Assembly (NCBI GenBank): GCA_031432545.1
Contig: JAVKGX010000010.1
Location: 1 to 61,740 of the forward strand
DNA length: 61,740 bases
Source of the DNA: Armatimonadota bacterium
GTDB taxonomy: Bacteria; Sysuimicrobiota; Sysuimicrobiia; Sysuimicrobiales; Sysuimicrobiaceae
Reading direction: 5' to 3'
Position numbers and translations under genes: made by a program
Notes under the pieces: model-generated
Told to the model about the DNA's origin: nothing
Databases searched by the model: none
Seen by the model: the letters and a program-made list of their open reading frames with translations, nothing else
Part shown: positions 49,765-58,670 of the stretch, in pieces
How positions within the stretch are numbered: the stretch's first letter is position 1
Layout: each line of letters opens with the position of its first letter

Positions 49765-52095
49765 ATGGACGAACGCACGCTGCGCGTGCTGGAGTTCTTC
49801 CGGGTCCGCCAGCGGCTGGCGGCTGCGACGGCGAGCCCCCTGGGCGAGGAGGTCGCCTCCGCGCTGCTGCCGTCCGGCGACCGCGCCACGGTCGAGGAGT
49901 GGCTCCAGGAGACAACCGAGGCGCGGCTGCTGCTCGCCGCGGGCGAAGTGCCCCTGCGCGCGCTGCCGGACGTCCGTCCCGTGCTCCACCGCGCCCGCAT
50001 CGGCGCGGTGCTTCGGGCCGAAGAACTGCTGGAGATCCTCCACGTGCTGCGCGCAGCCCGCCTGACGAAGGCCTACGTCCTCGAACGCGCAGACAGAGTC
50101 CCCCACTTCGCTGCGGCCGTGCGGGAGGTCCCGTCGTTCGAGCTGCTGGAAGCGGCGATCGAGCGGGCGATCTCCGAAGACGGCAGCGTGCTGGACTCCG
50201 CCAGTGCCGAGCTGGCGCGGATCCGGCGGGACATCCGGGCGACGCAGGAGAGGCTGCGGGCCAAGCTCGAGGAGATCGTCCGGTCAGAGCGCTGGGGACG
50301 GATGTTGCAGGACCCGGTCGTCACCGTCCGCGGCGACCGGTACGTCGTGCCCGTCAAGCAGGCCTACGTGTCCCAGTTCCCCGGCATCCTGCACGACCAG
50401 TCCGCCAGCGGCGCCACCGCGTTCATGGAACCCCTGGTCGCCGTACAGATGGGCAACCGGCTGCGGGAACTGGAGGGAGCACAGGCGCGGGAGGTCGAGC
50501 GCGTGCTGGCGGCGCTGTCCTCGCGTGTGGGCGAACGCGCCGACGAGGCTCAGACGACGGTCGCGATCCTCGGCAGAGTGGACTTCGCGTTGGCGAAAGC
50601 ACGCCTGGCCGAGGAGCTGGATGCGGTGCAGCCTGTCCTGCAAGACGCCCCCGCGCTGGACTTCCGGCGGGCGCGCCACCCTCTGCTGATCCCGCGCCGC
50701 GGCGAGCCGCGCACCGTCGTGCCCATCGACGTCCGGCTGGGGGATGACTTCCGGACGCTGGTCATAACCGGTCCCAACACCGGAGGCAAGACGGTCACCC
50801 TGAAGACCATCGGTCTGCTCACGCTGATGGCCCAGGCCGGGCTGCACATCCCGGTGGATCTGGGCAGCCGCGCGGGCCTGTTCGAAGAGGTGTTCGCGGA
50901 CATCGGGGACGAGCAGAGCATCGAGCATTCGCTGTCGACGTTCTCCTCCCACATGACGGCGATCGTGCGCATCCTCGACCGGGCTTCGCCGACCTCGCTT
51001 GTTTTGCTGGACGAAATCGGAGCGGGCACCGACCCGACCGAGGGATCGGCGCTGGCCCGGGCGATCATCGAGACGCTGCACGAACGAGGCGCGCGCACCG
51101 TCGTCACGACCCACTACGGCGAGCTGAAGGCGCTCGCCTACCAGACGCCGGGCATCGAAAACGCTTCGGTGGAGTTCGACGTCGAGACGCTGCGCCCCAC
51201 GTACCGGTTGCGGATCGGGACCCCGGGCCGGAGCAACGCATTCGTCATCGCCTCGCGCCTGGGGCTGGCCGACGAGGTCGTCTCGCGGGCGAAGTCGTAC
51301 CTGGCGGCGGAGTTGCTGGCCGTGGACGACGTCCTGGCCGGCATCGAGCGCGATCAGAGGACCGTCGCCTCGGAACGTGCGCGGGCGGCCGAGCTGCGTC
51401 GGGACCTGGAAGAACTGCGCGCACGTTACGAACAGCGCCTGCGCAGTCTGGAGGTCGAGCGCGACCAGGTCCTCGAACGTGCTCGTTCCCAGGCGCGGCA
51501 AATCGTCGAGCAGGCCCGCGCCGAAGTGGACGCGATCCTGGTGTCGCTGAGGGCCGAGCGCGCGGAACGGGCCGCGGAGGCCGCGCGCCGGCGCCTTCGG
51601 ACGATCGAGGAATCCCTGCGGCCCGCCCCCGGCGTCCCGCGGCCGCCCCCGCCTTCGGTGGAGCCGGGTGCGCCGGTGCACGTCGCGTCGCTGAACGCCG
51701 GCGGCACCGTGGCGGCATTGGGCGAGCGCGACGTGGAAGTGCAGATCGGACCGGTGAAGGTCCGGGTTCAGCGGGAGGACCTACGTGCGGCGCAGCCTGC
51801 CGCACCGGCGGGGAGGGCACCGATGCCGACGGGCACGGCGGAAGCAGCGGTCGTCCCATCGAGGCTGGACCTGCGGGGGCAGACCGCCGAAGAGGCGGCC
51901 TCGGCCCTGGAGAAATACCTCGACAGCGCGCTGCTGGCCGGATTGCCGCGGGCCGTGATCGTGCACGGCAAGGGCACCGGCGCACTGCGGCGGGCGGTGC
52001 ACCAGACGCTTTCCGCCCATCCCGAGGTCCGCTTCCGCCTGGCGCCGCCCCACGAGGGCGGGGAGGGTGCCACGATCGTGGAGTTCGTGACGTGA
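49765..52095 (+). CDS. mutS2: MutS2 with C-terminal Smr endonuclease domain
   Basis: This 776-residue protein lacks the MutS mismatch-recognition domain. It has the MutS2 core and clamp helices, Walker A GPNTGGKT, SLSTFSSHMTAIVRIL, Walker B LVLLDEIGAGTDP and THYGELKALAY. A long coiled coil follows (about residues 510-620, rich in RAxxLRRDLEEL-type heptads). The last 85 residues form the Smr nuclease domain (LDLRGQTAEEAASALEKYLD and IVHGKGTGALRRAV). MutS2 limits recombination and, in Bacillus, rescues collided ribosomes. Confidence 0.96.
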   Translation: MDERTLRVLEFFRVRQRLAAATASPLGEEVASALLPSGDRATVEEWLQETTEARLLLAAGEVPLRALPDVRPVLHRARIGAVLRAEELLEILHVLRAARLTKAYVLERADRVPHFAAAVREVPSFELLEAAIERAISEDGSVLDSASAELARIRRDIRATQERLRAKLEEIVRSERWGRMLQDPVVTVRGDRYVVPVKQAYVSQFPGILHDQSASGATAFMEPLVAVQMGNRLRELEGAQAREVERVLAALSSRVGERADEAQTTVAILGRVDFALAKARLAEELDAVQPVLQDAPALDFRRARHPLLIPRRGEPRTVVPIDVRLGDDFRTLVITGPNTGGKTVTLKTIGLLTLMAQAGLHIPVDLGSRAGLFEEVFADIGDEQSIEHSLSTFSSHMTAIVRILDRASPTSLVLLDEIGAGTDPTEGSALARAIIETLHERGARTVVTTHYGELKALAYQTPGIENASVEFDVETLRPTYRLRIGTPGRSNAFVIASRLGLADEVVSRAKSYLAAELLAVDDVLAGIERDQRTVASERARAAELRRDLEELRARYEQRLRSLEVERDQVLERARSQARQIVEQARAEVDAILVSLRAERAERAAEAARRRLRTIEESLRPAPGVPRPPPPSVEPGAPVHVASLNAGGTVAALGERDVEVQIGPVKVRVQREDLRAAQPAAPAGRAPMPTGTAEAAVVPSRLDLRGQTAEEAASALEKYLDSALLAGLPRAVIVHGKGTGALRRAVHQTLSAHPEVRFRLAPPHEGGEGATIVEFVT

Positions 52096-52550
52096 AAGGC
52101 ACGCTGGTCCGCGTGGCGTCCCGACCGGATCTGATTCCGGTCCTGCGGCGCCTGCCCGCATACGCGCGCCTGGCGTACCGTCTGGTCCGCGACGCGCGGG
52201 TCGGGCGGTGGGAGAAGGCGCTGCTGTGGGGCGGTGTGGGTTACCTGGTATCGCCGGTCGACCTGATCCCCGGCGTCGTGCCGGTGATCGGCCAGCTCGA
52301 CGACCTGACCGTCGCGCTGTGGGCGCTGCGCAGGGCATTGCGGAGGATCCCCGCCGAAGTCGCCGACGAGCACCTGCGCGCCGTCGGCGTCACGGCTGAC
52401 CAGATCGACGCCGACAGCCGGCGGGCCGCGGCCGCGACGGCGATCCTCGCGGGTGTGGCGCTGTCCGTCGCACGCAGGGGTCTGGGGTGGGCGGGCACCG
52501 CCGCGCTGCAGAGCGCCGGATCGCTGTGGCGCCTGTGGCGGAAGCGATGA
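52092..52550 (+). CDS. DUF1232 (YkvA-like) membrane-associated protein
   Basis: The protein is 152 residues from GTG 52092, overlapping mutS2 by four bases. It carries the DUF1232 signature YLVSPVDLIPGVVPVIGQLDDL, in which SPxDLIPD-like residues are followed by a lDD pair. A second hydrophobic stretch (TAILAGVALSVARRGLGW) follows. Function unknown; relatives are small proteins predicted to associate with membranes. It is the last gene of the polX-to-DUF1232 run. Confidence 0.85.
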   Translation: MKGTLVRVASRPDLIPVLRRLPAYARLAYRLVRDARVGRWEKALLWGGVGYLVSPVDLIPGVVPVIGQLDDLTVALWALRRALRRIPAEVADEHLRAVGVTADQIDADSRRAAAATAILAGVALSVARRGLGWAGTAALQSAGSLWRLWRKR

Positions 52551-52614
52551 CGTTCGATCGTACCTACGGCACCTGACTTGTTGCGGGTGGCCGGAAGTCG
52601 CGGAGGCACAGACG

Positions 52615-53478
52615 ATGAAACTGGCGCGGGTGCGGGACGGATCGCACGAAGGCGTGGCGGTGGTCGTGCGGGAGTGGGCCATCCTCCTGGAGGGTGTGCG
52701 CAGCGTGGTCGACGTCCTCCGGCACCGAGATGTGCTTGCACGCATGGAGGAGCTGGTCGCGCGCATGGAGGCCATCCCCGCTGCAGACGAGGTGGAAGGC
52801 CAGGTACGGCCGCTGGACGCCGTGACCCTGCTGGCGCCCATTCCGCGTCCGCCGAAGATCGTGGCGCTGGGCCGTAACTACGCCGCCCACGCGCGCGAGA
52901 TGGGCAACATCCCCAGCGAGGAACCGACGATCTTCTTCAAGCCCCCCAGTTCGGTCATCGGTCCCGACGAACCGATCCTGCTGCCGCCGGAGTCGCACGA
53001 GGTGCACCACGAGATCGAAATCGGCGTGGTGATCGCCGCACACGGCGTCCGCGTCCCCGCCGAGCGTGCGTACGAGATCGTCGGCGGCTACACGGTGCTC
53101 AACGACCTGACCGCGCGGGACATCCAGAGGGAGGACATCCGCCGCGCGCAGCCGTTCGACCGCGCCAAGTCCTTCGACACCTTCTGTCCGATGGGGCCGT
53201 TCGTCGTGACGAAGGCGTCCCTGCCCAACCCCCAAGACGTCCGGCTCGTGCTGCGGGTGAACGGGGAGGTCCGCCAGGACTCGTCGACCGCGGACATGAT
53301 CCTGTCGATTCCGCGCGCGATCGCCTACATCACCCGCTACATGTCGCTCGAACCGGGCGATGTGATCGCGACCGGGACGCCGGAGGGCGTGGGGCCGCTG
53401 CGGCCCGGCGACGTCGTGGAAGCGGAGATCGGCGGGATCGGCGTGCTGCGCAACCCGGTCATCGCCCTCACCGCGTAG
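52615..53478 (+). CDS. Fumarylacetoacetate hydrolase (FAH)-family protein
   Basis: The protein is 287 residues from ATG 52615, with GGAGG 9 bases upstream. The FAH domain has IVALGRNYAAHAREMG, IFFKPPSSVIGPDEPI, HHEIEIGVVIAAHG (metal-binding Glu pair), VLNDLTARDIQRED (metal-binding Asp) and IATGTPEGVGPL. Members hydrolyse or decarboxylate 2-oxo acids (fumarylpyruvate, 5-oxopent-3-ene-dioate, oxaloacetate); the substrate here is not determinable. The N-terminal 70 residues are a variable lid. Confidence 0.92.
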   Translation: MKLARVRDGSHEGVAVVVREWAILLEGVRSVVDVLRHRDVLARMEELVARMEAIPAADEVEGQVRPLDAVTLLAPIPRPPKIVALGRNYAAHAREMGNIPSEEPTIFFKPPSSVIGPDEPILLPPESHEVHHEIEIGVVIAAHGVRVPAERAYEIVGGYTVLNDLTARDIQREDIRRAQPFDRAKSFDTFCPMGPFVVTKASLPNPQDVRLVLRVNGEVRQDSSTADMILSIPRAIAYITRYMSLEPGDVIATGTPEGVGPLRPGDVVEAEIGGIGVLRNPVIALTA

Positions 53479-53526
53479 GCGAGGGGACCGCTGCCGGAGC
53501 CCGGTGGCCGCTATGCTGGAGGAAAG

Positions 53527-54009
53527 ATGACAGCCGACGTGCGGACCCTCACCCGCGCCGCCGTTATCGCCGCAGCGTACGCCGCGATCACGGTTTCGCT
53601 GGGCGATCTGGGATACGGGCCGGTGCAGGTGCGGGTCTCCGAGGCGCTCGCGGTGCTGCCGTTTTTGGACCCGGTCGGGGGCACGCTGGGCGTGACGGTG
53701 GGCGTCCTGTTGGCCAACGTCCTGGGTCCGTACGGCCTGCCCGACATCGTGGGCGGGACGCTGCTTACGTTGACCGCGGCGCTGCTGACGGCGCGCATGC
53801 CCAAGCCGTGGCTGGCGCCGCTGCCGCCGGTGGTCGTGAACGCGGTGGGTGTACCGCTGTACCTCACCGCCTTGCTGGGCATCCCGTACTGGCCCACCGT
53901 CGGAGCGGTCCTGGCTGGACAGACGGTCGCGTGCTACGCGCTCGGCTACCCGCTGTTGCTGGCCCTGCGCAACCGGCCGCAGCTGTTGGGCCTTCCGCGC
54001 CGACCGTAG
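53527..54009 (+). CDS. queT: QueT-like ECF transporter substrate-binding membrane protein
   Basis: This 160-residue, roughly six-helix membrane protein shows the QueT/DUF988 pattern: ITVSLGDLGYGPVQVRVSEALAVLPFL (quoted in part), a loop with GTLGVTVGVLLANVLGPYG and a final basic tail. QueT is the substrate-specificity component of an energy-coupling-factor transporter for queuosine precursors. The AGGAAAG site is 4 bases before the ATG. No ECF ATPases or T-component are nearby, so it would use shared ones encoded elsewhere. No preQ1 riboswitch was recognised in the 48-base upstream gap. Confidence 0.75.
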   Translation: MTADVRTLTRAAVIAAAYAAITVSLGDLGYGPVQVRVSEALAVLPFLDPVGGTLGVTVGVLLANVLGPYGLPDIVGGTLLTLTAALLTARMPKPWLAPLPPVVVNAVGVPLYLTALLGIPYWPTVGAVLAGQTVACYALGYPLLLALRNRPQLLGLPRRP

Positions 54010-54060
54010 GCGCGGGGTACGGACGATGCACACCCGCCGACGATCGAACGGAGGTCGACG

Positions 54061-55287
54061 TTGCCGGTAACGCTGTCCCCCGAAGAACAGTTGGAACGGC
54101 TGCGGCGCGGGGCCGTCGAGATCATCACCGAGGAGGAGCTGCTGGCCAAGCTGCGCAAAGGACGCCCCCTGCGCGTCAAGCTCGGCCTGGATCCCACCGC
54201 CCCGGACATCCACATCGGGTTCGCGGTCGTGCTGCGCAAGCTCCGACAGTTCCAGGACCTCGGGCACGAGGCCATCATCGTCATCGGCGACTTTACGGGC
54301 CTGATCGGGGATCCCAGCGGCAAGAAGCAGACCCGCCCGATGCTCACGCGCGAAGAGATCGAGCGCAACGCCGCGACCTACCGCGATCAGTACGGCCGCA
54401 TCCTCGATCCCGACAGGACGCGCGTCGTGTTCAACAGCCAGTGGCTAGCCCCGCAGACGTTCGCGGACGTGGTCCGGCTGTGCAGCCGCGTGACCGTGGC
54501 GAGGGTACTGGAGCGCGACGACTTCGCGACCCGGTGGCGGGAGGGCAGCGCGATCGGCCTCCACGAGTTGCTGTACCCGCTGTGCCAAGCGTACGACTCC
54601 GTGGCGTTGCAGGCTGACGTCGAGCTCGGCGGCACCGACCAGAAGTTCAACAACCTGATGGGCCGAGACCTCCAGCGCGAGTTCGGACAGCCACCGCAGG
54701 TCGTGCTGCTGACGCCGCTGCTGCCGGGGCTGGACGGCGTCGAGAAGATGAGCAAGTCGCTGGGCAACTACATCGGGATCACCGAACCGCCGTCGGAGAT
54801 GTACGGCAAGGTGATGTCGGTGCCCGACCACGTCATGCCCGACTACTTCGAGCTGTGCACCGACGTGCCGACCGAAGAGGTCCGCACGATCGTGGCGGGT
54901 CTGGCCGACGGATCGGTGCACCCGCGGGACGCCAAGCGCCGCCTGGCCCGCGAGATCGTCGCCGTATGGCACGGCCCCGCCGCGGCGGAACAAGCCGAGC
55001 GGGAGTTCGACCGCGTGTTCGCGCGCGACGAGCTTCCCAGCGAGATCCCCGAAGTGCACGTCCGCCGCGCAGATCTGGACGGGGAGGACGGGATCGACGT
55101 CGTCCGCCTGCTCCGGCTGGCAGGACTCGTCGACTCGAACAGCGAGGCGCGCCGCCTGATCGCCCAGGGCGGCGTGCGCCTCGACGGCCGCCGTGTGGAA
55201 GCGGCGGACGTCCGGGTGGCGGTCGGAGACGGAGCCGTCGTCCAGGTAGGCAAGCGCCGCTTCGCCAGGATACGGATCATGGAGTAG
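54061..55287 (+). CDS. tyrS: Tyrosyl-tRNA synthetase
   Basis: The protein is 408 residues from TTG 54061, with GGAGGT 5 bases upstream. The class I motifs are DPTAPDIHIGFAVVLRKL (HIGH-like HIGF) and VEKMSKSLGN (KMSKS). LGGTDQKFN and VLLTPLLPGLDGVEKM (quoted in part) are TyrRS-specific. The C-terminus carries an S4 RNA-binding domain (LLRLAGLVDSNSEARRLIAQ). The TyrZ-like length and features indicate the dimeric enzyme that charges tRNA-Tyr. Confidence 0.96.
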   Translation: MPVTLSPEEQLERLRRGAVEIITEEELLAKLRKGRPLRVKLGLDPTAPDIHIGFAVVLRKLRQFQDLGHEAIIVIGDFTGLIGDPSGKKQTRPMLTREEIERNAATYRDQYGRILDPDRTRVVFNSQWLAPQTFADVVRLCSRVTVARVLERDDFATRWREGSAIGLHELLYPLCQAYDSVALQADVELGGTDQKFNNLMGRDLQREFGQPPQVVLLTPLLPGLDGVEKMSKSLGNYIGITEPPSEMYGKVMSVPDHVMPDYFELCTDVPTEEVRTIVAGLADGSVHPRDAKRRLAREIVAVWHGPAAAEQAEREFDRVFARDELPSEIPEVHVRRADLDGEDGIDVVRLLRLAGLVDSNSEARRLIAQGGVRLDGRRVEAADVRVAVGDGAVVQVGKRRFARIRIME

Positions 55288-55313
55288 CCGCCGGCGCGGT
55301 CGGTGAGACCCGT

Positions 55314-56120
55314 ATGATCCGCACCCGGCGCACGAACGATCGTCCGACCCCCGCGCCGGCCGCACTCTGGATCGGTACCTGCGGATTCGACTATCCGCAC
55401 TGGGTGAACGTGTTCTATCCTCGCGATCTGCCCCGGCGCGAGTGGTTTGCGTACTACGCCCGCCACTTCGACACCGTGGAGCTGAACGTCACCTTCTACC
55501 GCCTGCCGCACCGCAGGACGTTTGAGGCGTGGGCACGCCAGGCGCCCGAAGGATTTTGCTTCGCCCTCAAGGGGAGTCGGTTCATCACCCACGTCAAGCG
55601 CCTGCGCGACGCAGCGGGCGCCGTGGCGAACTTCTTCGAGAACGCCCAGCTGCTGGGAGGCCGGCTGCGCTGCGTCCTGTGGCAGCTCCCGGCGCGGTTT
55701 GCGGCCGACGCGAACCGGCTGCGCGAATTCTTGCGCGCGCTGCCCGGCCGGACGCTTCACGCGTTCGAGTTCCGCGACAGGTCGTGGTTTACCGACGACG
55801 TGTTCGCCGCGCTGCGCGAGACCAACGCCGCGATCGCCGCCGCGGACTGGCCGTTCCAGGTTCTCCTGCCCGGCATGCGGCCCCGCCGGATCGCACGGCA
55901 GGCCGTCCGTGTTCCGGCGACGGCCGACTGGGCCTACCTCCGGCGTCACGGCCCCGGCGATCGCTACGGCGGCGCGTACACCTTGGCGATGCTGCGATCG
56001 GACGCCGAGTGGATCCGCAGCCGGCACCCGGCATTCCGCGAGGTGTTCGTGTACTTCAACAACGACCCATCCGGCCACGCCGTCCGCAACGCGCTGCGCC
56101 TGCGCCGTCTGGTCGAGTAA
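55314..56120 (+). CDS. DUF72 family protein
   Basis: The protein is 268 residues from ATG 55314. The start IGTCGFDYPHWVNVFYP, followed by the HFDTVELNVTFYRLP and FALKGSRFITHVKRL segments and the end VFVYFNNDPSGHAVRNALRL, define DUF72 (YecE-like TIM barrel). Biochemical role unknown. It is the last intact core-type gene before the accessory island, 26 bases after tyrS. A weak GC hairpin (CCCGCC/GGCGGG, 56143-56163) follows. Confidence 0.92.
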   Translation: MIRTRRTNDRPTPAPAALWIGTCGFDYPHWVNVFYPRDLPRREWFAYYARHFDTVELNVTFYRLPHRRTFEAWARQAPEGFCFALKGSRFITHVKRLRDAAGAVANFFENAQLLGGRLRCVLWQLPARFAADANRLREFLRALPGRTLHAFEFRDRSWFTDDVFAALRETNAAIAAADWPFQVLLPGMRPRRIARQAVRVPATADWAYLRRHGPGDRYGGAYTLAMLRSDAEWIRSRHPAFREVFVYFNNDPSGHAVRNALRLRRLVE

Positions 56121-56450
56121 CTGCACTCAGGAGGCCTTTCCGCCCGCCGCGCGCCCTGGCGGGGTGGAGGATTCTGATCCGGTCGGCGCGGGTCTTTCGG
56201 TCGTCCGGTCGAACCCAGTCACCTCCTCGCCCGACGAACAAGAGATCGGTATAATGCGGGTCAAACCGGGGAGTGAGATCGTCCATTGGCGAAAGACAAT
56301 CGCATCAGTACCGTTCCTCAGAATGGTGCCATGGTCGGGTATGGTGGCTTGGTCCGCCTCGTCGCGTTCAGCGGTGGGAAGGCAGAAAGGGTCCAAGCGA
56401 ACACATGTACGCAACCTAGTTATCCTCGTGGATAGTGTAGTGCAATTTGT
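56121..56450. other. Intergenic region at the left edge of the accessory island
   Basis: No family-matching gene. A consensus -10 hexamer TATAAT lies at 56250-56255 with no good -35. A 73-codon frame from ATG 56254 to 56475 is open but resembles nothing and overlaps the next gene start; it may be non-coding. The imperfect palindrome TATCC-tcgt-GGATA at 56421-56434, 17 bases before the toxin start, could be the operator of the toxin-antitoxin pair. Base composition becomes less GC-rich from about 56260. Confidence 0.45.
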
Positions 56451-56718
56451 ATGCAGCCTAAAGTCCACGAGCTAACTTGGGACGACGAGACGGTGGAAAA
56501 GCTCTCGGGGGAAGCACCGTGTTCGACCTTGGGAAGTGGAACAGGTGGTCTTTGAGGACGAGGAGGCGGAGTTCAGGTGGTCCCGGGACCGCCGGCACGG
56601 CAGGCGGTTACTGGTCCGGGGCCGCACGGCTGGGGGCCGGCGCTTGCTGATCATCCTGAGGCCGGTGGATCCGGAAGGAGGGTTGTGGAGATGCGCAAGG
56701 GCGTGGGACGACGAGTGA
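56451..56718 (+). pseudogene. BrnT-like toxin gene with one-base frameshift
   Basis: From ATG 56451 the frame reads HELTWDDETVEKLSG, then continues one frame over as KHRVRPWEVEQVVFEDEEA and ends at TGA 56718. The shift coincides with a run of five Gs at 56507-56511; removing one G restores an 88-residue protein. The pattern (WDDETVEKL, KHxVxPWEVEQVVF, GRTAGGRRLL) resembles BrnT/DUF4258-type RNase toxins. The antitoxin-like RHH gene starts at the toxin stop (GTGA overlap). Either a true inactivating mutation or a sequencing error; the neighbouring decay favours the former. Confidence 0.6.
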
Positions 56719-57152
56719 GGGGAAATGACGAGATGACGAAGGAGGAACCCCAGCGCCTGTGGGAGACGGCGCAGCCTGTGGAAGTGGAGCGCCGGCGGAG
56801 GGAGAGCAGTGTGCTCTCGGTCCGCCTACCCTCCCATGTCTTCGACGAACTGGTGTGGGAGGCCCAGCGCCAGGGTAAGGGACCGGCCACGCTTGCACGA
56901 GAGCTGATCGAGGACGGGCTTACCCGAAAGGAAGCAGCCCCACTTGCCCTGCTCTTTGAGCGCTTGGCCCAGCGTTTGAGGGAACTCCAATGGAAGGCGC
57001 CTTCTGTACACTTTAGCGAAACGCCCTTCGGATCTGTGATAAAGCCTGAAAGGAGCACGCTCTGTACCTATTTCTCGGCTGCACGCACAGCGGCACTTCT
57101 AGGTCAGCCCAGTACAGGGCCAGCGGAGGAGGTCAAGGTGAGGGTGAAGTAG
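56715..57152 (+). CDS. Ribbon-helix-helix protein, probable antitoxin partner
   Basis: The protein is 145 residues if started at GTG 56715, which overlaps the toxin stop; ATG 56733 is an alternative with a GAGGGG upstream. The residues SSVLSVRLPSHVFDELVWEA and the following TLARELIEDGL form an RHH (CopG/Arc-like) DNA-binding fold. The C-terminal 80 residues are unique and basic. Order toxin-then-antitoxin is as in BrnT-BrnA. It probably represses its own operon through the palindrome near 56421. Confidence 0.65.
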   Translation: MRGNDEMTKEEPQRLWETAQPVEVERRRRESSVLSVRLPSHVFDELVWEAQRQGKGPATLARELIEDGLTRKEAAPLALLFERLAQRLRELQWKAPSVHFSETPFGSVIKPERSTLCTYFSAARTAALLGQPSTGPAEEVKVRVK

Positions 57153-57593
57153 GTGAACACGCACGAGGTGCTGACAGATCAGTGGCGGGTCACCGTCCTT
57201 CTCTGTGACTTCGCGCAGGTCGCGGCTGGCAAGCTTTACCTGCTCGGCGGAGGCTGGAGCCTGTGCGGCCCGGGGCCCTTCCAGCACGGGCTGGCCATCA
57301 AAGTGGAGGTCCCGTGGACCGAGGCGAACCGGCCCCACGTCCTGGAGGGCGTCCTCAAGGATGCGGACGAGCGGTCTGTAAGAGTCGGGGACCCTCCCAA
57401 CGAGGTCCGGTTCAGAGCGGAGTTCGAGGTGGGCCGCCCGCCGGGCCTGCCGGCTGGCACCGCCCTGGACGTCCCGCTCGCGGTGAACTTCGGCCCCCTG
57501 GAACTTCCTCCGGGGGCCGCCTACTTCTGGTCCATAAGCGTGGATGGTAAGGAGCTCCAGCGGGTGAGGTTCAGGACGAGGAGCCGGGGATGA
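57153..57593 (+). CDS. DUF6941-like protein
   Basis: The protein is 146 residues from GTG 57153, immediately after the preceding TAG. WRVTVLLCDFAQVAAGKLYLLGGGW (quoted in part) and IKVEVPWTEANRPHVL match the DUF6941 pattern, a small beta-rich family of unknown function often found in accessory regions. No catalytic motif or membrane segment is visible. Intact reading frame and ribosome coupling suggest it is still expressed. Confidence 0.7.
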   Translation: MNTHEVLTDQWRVTVLLCDFAQVAAGKLYLLGGGWSLCGPGPFQHGLAIKVEVPWTEANRPHVLEGVLKDADERSVRVGDPPNEVRFRAEFEVGRPPGLPAGTALDVPLAVNFGPLELPPGAAYFWSISVDGKELQRVRFRTRSRG

Positions 57594-57649
57594 TGGGGGC
57601 TTGGCCCGTACGTTGAAACCCGTAGTTGCGGGGAAAGGTGAACCCTGCG

Positions 57650-58670
57650 ATGCCCAGGACTTGGTCCTCCTCCACGACCCAACTCAACAGCGCCACGGTG
57701 GGCTACGAGGCCGAACTGTGGCGCATGGCCGACGCCCTGCGCGGCTCGATGGACGCCGCCGAGTACAAGCACGTGGTCTTGGGCCTGATCTTCCTGAAGT
57801 ACATCTCCGACGCCTTCGAGGAGCACCGCCAGCGACTCGCGCAGGAGCCCTACGCAGACCCCGAAGACCCGGACGAGTACCGCGCCGCAAACGTCTTCTG
57901 GGTGCCGCCCGAGTCCCGCTGGGAGCGGCTTCGCCGGAACGCCCGCCAACCCACCATTGACCAGCTCGTGGACGAGGCCATGAAGGCCGTGGAACGGGAC
58001 AACCCAGCGCTGAAGGGTGTGCTGCCCAAGGACTACGCTCGCCCCCGCCCTGGACAAAGCCCGCTTGGGCCAGCTCATCGACCTCATCACCAACATTCCG
58101 GTGGGCAACGCCGACGCCCGTTCCCGCGACGTCCTGGGCCGGGTCTACGAGTACTTCCTCGGCCAGTTCGCCAGCGCCGAGGGCAAGAAGGGCGGCGAGT
58201 TCTACACGCCGCGCTGCGTAGTGCGCCTCCTGGTGGAAATGCTGGAGCCCTTCCAAGGGCGTGTCTACGACCCCTGCTGCGGCTCTTCAGGGATGTTCGT
58301 CCAGTCCGTAGAGTTCATCGAGGCCCATGCCACGGGCAAGGGCAACGGCGGCCGGGCTCGTTCCCAGATCAGCATTTACGGCCAGGAACTTAACTACACC
58401 ACCTGGCGCCTGGCTAAAATGAACCTGGCGATTCGGGGCATTGATGGCCTCATCGAGCAAGGGGACACCTTCCTGAGCGACCGTTTCCCTGACCTCAAGG
58501 CCGACTATATCCTGGCCAATCCACCCTTCAACATGAAGGAGTGGGGCGGCGACCGCCTGCGCGACGACAAACGGTGGAAGTTCGGCGCGCCCCCCGTGCG
58601 GAACGCCAATTTCGCCTGGGTCCAGCACATCGACAGTTGGCTCCAGCATCATCGTTGGGAGGAAGGATGA
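57650..58670 (+). pseudogene. hsdM: Type I restriction-modification methyltransferase HsdM, frameshifted and truncated
   Basis: The ATG at 57650 begins an HsdM N-terminal domain ([35 protein letters not shown]). At a run of five Cs (58042-58046) the frame shifts; the rest continues as [56 protein letters not shown] (SAM site) and [12 protein letters not shown] (catalytic NPPF). After NFAWVQH the protein diverges and stops at 58670, losing the C-terminal ~150 residues. No hsdS is found beside it. Confidence 0.85.

Noticed and set aside
53479-53526. preQ1 riboswitch before the QueT-like gene
   Set aside because: The gap is 48 bases and shows no preQ1-type pseudoknot sequence.
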